DNA from: Flavobacterium sp. KACC 22761
Lineage (GTDB): Bacteria; Bacteroidota; Bacteroidia; Flavobacteriales; Flavobacteriaceae
DNA length: 64,000 bases
Reading direction: 5' to 3'
Assembly (NCBI RefSeq): GCF_034058155.1
Contig: NZ_CP139148.1
Coordinates: forward strand, 1,426,001-1,490,000
Part shown: positions 61,096 to 64,000 of the stretch, one piece after another
Position numbering within the stretch: the stretch's first letter is position 1
Layout of the letters: each line of letters begins with the position of its first letter
Notes under the pieces: generated by a model
Databases searched by the model: none
Told to the model about the DNA's origin: nothing
Seen by the model: the letters and a program-made list of their open reading frames with translations, nothing else
Program-made: the position numbers and the translations under genes

Positions 61096-61749
61096 TTACT
61101 TAACTCCCTCCCATTCAGCATAAAACTGAGCAAGAAACAATTCCATGAAATGATGTCTTTCAGCAGCGATTTGTTTTCCTTTTTCAGTATTCATTTTATC
61201 TTTCAAAAGCAAAAGCTTCTCATAAAAGTGATTTATCGTTGGTGCATTGTTCTTTTTGTATTCTTCTTTCGTCATGTTTGTAACAGGAGCAATTTCTGGA
61301 TCATACAAAGCTCTGTTTTTAAAACCGCCATAATTAAACGCTCTTGCCACGCCTATTGCACCAATCGCATCCAAACGATCTGCATCTTGAACAATATCCA
61401 ATTCGACAGATGAGAATTTCTTTTCGAAATTTCCGCCTTTATAGGAGATATTTTCAATGATATCGACTACATGCTGGATAATGTCTTCCGAAACGTTTTC
61501 AGCCTCTAAAAACGTTCGTGCTGTTTTTGGACCAATAGTTTCATCTCCATTATGAAATTTGCTATCGGCGATATCATGAAGCAATGCTCCTAATTGTACA
61601 ATTTCAAGATTACAATCAGTGTCTTTTGCAATCAAAAGTGCATTTTTATATACACGCTCAATATGAAACCAATCATGACCGCCTTCGGCATCATTAAGTT
61701 TTTCTTTTACAAAAGTGATCGTTTTATGGATTAATTCAGAGGTATTCAT
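61096..61749 (-). CDS. HD-domain phosphohydrolase
   Basis: The 217-residue protein has the HD metal site GGHDWFHIERVYKNAL..LGALLHDIADSKFHNGDETIG and a final QDADRLDAIGAIGVAR. Such HD proteins hydrolyse phosphate esters or nucleotides. The substrate is not known; the DRLDA motif is typical of the YedJ-like group. It has no partner gene on its strand. Confidence 0.9.
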   Translation of the reverse strand: MNTSELIHKTITFVKEKLNDAEGGHDWFHIERVYKNALLIAKDTDCNLEIVQLGALLHDIADSKFHNGDETIGPKTARTFLEAENVSEDIIQHVVDIIENISYKGGNFEKKFSSVELDIVQDADRLDAIGAIGVARAFNYGGFKNRALYDPEIAPVTNMTKEEYKKNNAPTINHFYEKLLLLKDKMNTEKGKQIAAERHHFMELFLAQFYAEWEGVK

Positions 61750-61957
61750 AACAGAATTTTATACATCTTTAGGAGTAATTTAATTTACTCACAGATTTTG
61801 GAGATTAAACAAACTTGGCAGACAAACAACTGCTTTTATAAAAAATGTTGATTGCCAAAATGCTGGTAAAGCTATGACAATCAACATAAAAATATTTCTC
61901 TATTTAAAATCGCAACTTTGTTGCATGATCAAAATTTCAAGCTATAATTTTCAAAAA

Positions 61958-62950
61958 TTATAATCTTGCAGGCTCAACCCATTTAAAAATGTGAGATTCT
62001 GCAGGAATAACTAATCTTTCAGAAATTCTAGCCATACGAGCTGGTAATTTCATCAAATAATCACGAGCTTTTTCAGCTTCGTCTGTCAAATTCGAAATTT
62101 TATCGATTTCCCATTTGTTCATCAATTTCTGCATGATATCAACATAATCGTTAGCCGTATAAACTCCAATACGTTGTGCTGAATCTGAGAATTGCTCAAA
62201 GGCAGAACTGATTTTTTGACCAGATTCTCTCAAAAAGTGTGCAGGCATTACGATTTTTTGCTTCATCATGTATTGAAAAGCCAACATCATTTCGCTCGGA
62301 TCCACTTGAAAAATTCTCGTTACGAATTCGCTGTATGCATGGTGGTGACGCATTTCGTCTCCAGCAATCATTTTACACATTTTAGACAACTTGTTATCAC
62401 CAAATTTCTTTGCAATTTGTGAAACTCTATTGTGCGAAACATAAGTTGCTAATTCCTGAAAACTAGTATATACAAAGTTTTTGTATGGGTCAGTTCCAGT
62501 TCCGATATCAAAACCGTCGTTGATTAAGTGCTGTGTTGTCATTTCGATTTCACGCATGTTCACACGACCAGACAGATACAAGTATTTATTTAGAAGGTCT
62601 CCATGACGATTTTCTTCACCAGTCCATTGCCTGATCCATTTTGACCAGCCATTTCCGCCGTTCTCCACCTGATCGACACCTTCTACATCCATTAACCAAG
62701 ATTCATATGTAGGCAACGCTTCTTCAGTGATGGTGTCACCAACAAGCGTAACCCAGAAATCGTATGGAAGTTCTTTAGCAATTTCACGCAACTCTTTTAC
62801 CTCCTCAAAGAAATTATCTCCTTCAGAATTAGGCAAAAAGTCTGACGGCTGCCAAATTTTTTCCACTGGAATTAAATACTGTTCAACGAAGCTTTCTACG
62901 TTTTTTTCCAAAAACTGCATTACTTCTAATCTAATGTTTTTTATAGACAT
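61958..62950 (-). CDS. acyl-ACP desaturase
   Basis: This 330-residue diiron enzyme has the two iron motifs EENRHG (in WTGEENRHGDLL) and DEMRHHHAYSEF, typical of soluble stearoyl-ACP-type desaturases. These insert a double bond in acyl-ACP using O2. Together with the acyltransferase gene behind it on the same strand it suggests membrane-lipid work. The 208-base gap before it shows weak words only. Electron donors are not encoded next to it. Confidence 0.92.
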   Translation of the reverse strand: MSIKNIRLEVMQFLEKNVESFVEQYLIPVEKIWQPSDFLPNSEGDNFFEEVKELREIAKELPYDFWVTLVGDTITEEALPTYESWLMDVEGVDQVENGGNGWSKWIRQWTGEENRHGDLLNKYLYLSGRVNMREIEMTTQHLINDGFDIGTGTDPYKNFVYTSFQELATYVSHNRVSQIAKKFGDNKLSKMCKMIAGDEMRHHHAYSEFVTRIFQVDPSEMMLAFQYMMKQKIVMPAHFLRESGQKISSAFEQFSDSAQRIGVYTANDYVDIMQKLMNKWEIDKISNLTDEAEKARDYLMKLPARMARISERLVIPAESHIFKWVEPARL

Positions 62951-63003
62951 TACTTATTTTTGATTTGGGATTTAAGTTTCAGCTTTTCGCTAAAAACAAA
63001 AAT

Positions 63004-63744
63004 CTATTTATACTCGTTTACTCCTTCTACAACAGCCTTTTCTGTCAAAGCCATCAATTCTGCAAAATCATAATCTTTTACAGCCATTGCTTTGTGTGCG
63101 GTAAAAGTTAGATCGTTTCCTAAACCAACAGGAAACATACCATAGCGAACCATTTTCCATGAATTATTGATGCTCACCGGCACAACATAAGCTGATGGAG
63201 CATATTTACATAAGATTTTCAAACCGCTTTGGGCAAATTCTTTAGGTTTTCCAGTCTTGCTGCGGGTTCCTTCCGGAAATATAACTGCAGACCTGGTGTT
63301 TTTTTCGATATATTCAGACAAGCCTTTGATTACAGGAATCGCTTGTTTAGGGTCTTTTCGGTCAATAAGTACTGATCCTCCGTATTTCAAGTTGAAAGAA
63401 ACACTTGGGATTCCGCTTCCTAACTCTTTCTTACTTACAAATTTACAATGAAAACGTCTAAAGTACCAAATCATTGTAACGATATCGTACATACTTTGGT
63501 GATTGGCAACAAAAATGATCGGAACTCCTGTCGGAATATCTTCTACACCTGTAACTTTATACGTTGTTCCCACAAGATTCGTACATCTTAAAAGACAAAG
63601 GTTCAAATAATCGACACTTTTTTTGTGTGCTTGATATCCAAAAACATTTAAGCAAATCCATTGTATTGGATGAAAAACCACCAAACACAATCCAAAACAT
63701 AAGTAGTAAATAACAGATATTGGGTACGAAATTATCTTTTGCAT
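63004..63744 (-). CDS. 1-acylglycerol-3-phosphate acyltransferase (PlsC-like)
   Basis: The protein is 246 residues from the ATG at 63744 (MQKIISYPISVIYYL); the longer frame to 63807 starts before the -7 box at 63763-63770. Motifs: NHQSMYD (H82, D87; catalytic HxxxxD), then FPEGTRSKTG (acceptor binding) and IPVSINNSW-like end. It adds an acyl chain to lysophosphatidate or a related lipid. A membrane segment is near the start. Confidence 0.9.
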   Translation of the reverse strand: MQKIISYPISVIYYLCFGLCLVVFHPIQWICLNVFGYQAHKKSVDYLNLCLLRCTNLVGTTYKVTGVEDIPTGVPIIFVANHQSMYDIVTMIWYFRRFHCKFVSKKELGSGIPSVSFNLKYGGSVLIDRKDPKQAIPVIKGLSEYIEKNTRSAVIFPEGTRSKTGKPKEFAQSGLKILCKYAPSAYVVPVSINNSWKMVRYGMFPVGLGNDLTFTAHKAMAVKDYDFAELMALTEKAVVEGVNEYK

Positions 63745-63762
63745 GCCTGAAAAATTAATTGC

Positions 63763-63770
63763 CAAAAGTA
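63763..63770 (-). promoter_or_regulatory. -7 promoter box of the PlsC gene
   Basis: Reads TACTTTTG on the minus strand, 18 bases before the ATG at 63744. It decides the start codon. Confidence 0.5.
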
Positions 63771-63918
63771 GTAAATATATTTTTAGCCTTATAAAAATTG
63801 AAAACAATAACTGTTTTTCTTGTTTAATTGTACCTTTGCCGTAAAATTTGCAAATTTTTTCTGAACTAAATGAACCTCCAATTCAACAAAATGAAGGGTT
63901 TATATCAGATAAAAATTG

Positions 63919-63926
63919 TAAATTTG
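63919..63926 (+). promoter_or_regulatory. -7 promoter box of the last, partial gene
   Basis: TAAATTTG matches TAnnTTTG, 24 bases before the ATG at 63951. Confidence 0.5.
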
Positions 63927-63950
63927 ACAGTAAACTTGTTTATAAAAGTC

Positions 63951-64000
63951 ATGAAAAGTAAGATCGCACGTTTTGTTATAAAACAACACAAAGAAAAACT
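63951..64000 (+). CDS. start of a protein gene (cut by window edge)
   Basis: ATG at 63951 opens MKSKIARFVIKQHKEKL, which runs to the end of the window. It is basic and possibly a membrane or nucleic-acid protein, but no family can be named from 17 residues. The frame is also open upstream to an ATG at 63869, but the -7 box makes 63951 the better start. Confidence 0.5.
   Translation, partial: MKSKIARFVIKQHKEK

Noticed and set aside
63869..63950. Longer start for the last gene
   Set aside because: A -7 box at 63919-63926 lies inside this stretch, so transcription should begin after it.

Overview
The window is a chromosomal segment of a flavobacterium, probably the genus Flavobacterium (Bacteroidota). 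It is AT-rich and has TAnnTTTG-type -7 promoter boxes, the gliding lipoprotein gene gldH, a TonB receptor with a carboxypeptidase-regulatory-like N-terminus, an NRAMP-Usp fusion and feo genes of Bacteroidota type. Almost all of it is housekeeping and metal or tetrapyrrole metabolism. I see no prophage, CRISPR array, rRNA, tRNA or plasmid functions.

Layout. 1-7 kb: tail of a REP-associated transposase (RAYT) with palindromes, class I fumarase, a PAS protein, DinB, a phosphoesterase, a small barrel-like protein and the 3-oxoacid CoA-transferase pair. 7-13 kb: RicT-GldH-PBP1A operon and an unknown polytopic membrane protein. 13-17 kb: two proteins assigned to tRNA U34 hydroxylation (U32/TrhP-like and TrhO) plus a ferredoxin, with a broken RAYT and its palindromes between them. 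17-26 kb: SulP transporter, PPK2, an RND efflux operon and a bacilliredoxin. 26-36 kb: ArsR regulator, lycopene cyclase, thioredoxin-like protein, TonB receptor, thioredoxin-reductase-like flavoprotein, MerC protein and Fur regulator, then NRAMP-Usp and a DtxR/MntR regulator. 36-54 kb: enoyl-CoA hydratase, an NtrY-like kinase and a large heme cluster (hemJ, hemH, an AraC regulator, hemA, hemC, hemD, hemE, hemF, hemB, then a cytochrome c). A two-gene cassette interrupts the heme cluster at 48.1-50.5 kb. 54-64 kb: M13 peptidase, SCO protein, feoA-feoB and a small Cys-rich partner, alpha/beta hydrolase, HD protein, acyl-ACP desaturase and a PlsC acyltransferase.

How the genes work together. The heme genes supply every step from glutamyl-tRNA to protoheme except HemL. 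Iron and manganese supply genes (feoAB, NRAMP, TonB receptor) and metal regulators (Fur, MntR) sit in the same window. RicT/GldH/PBP1A connect cell envelope and gliding.

Most notable. (1) A Panacea-like protein immediately followed by a large coiled-coil, C-terminally membrane-anchored protein looks like an undescribed toxin-antitoxin or defence pair inside the heme cluster. (2) TrhO and the U32/TrhP-like protein share one C-terminal domain, although they belong to two independent pathways to the same tRNA modification. (3) About fifteen intergenic regions carry palindromes or single arms that differ in sequence but share an architecture: arms built of short degenerate tandem words, often nested around a second palindrome or a terminator. 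(4) REP-like palindromes accompany RAYT genes, and one has entered the coding sequence of lycopene cyclase.
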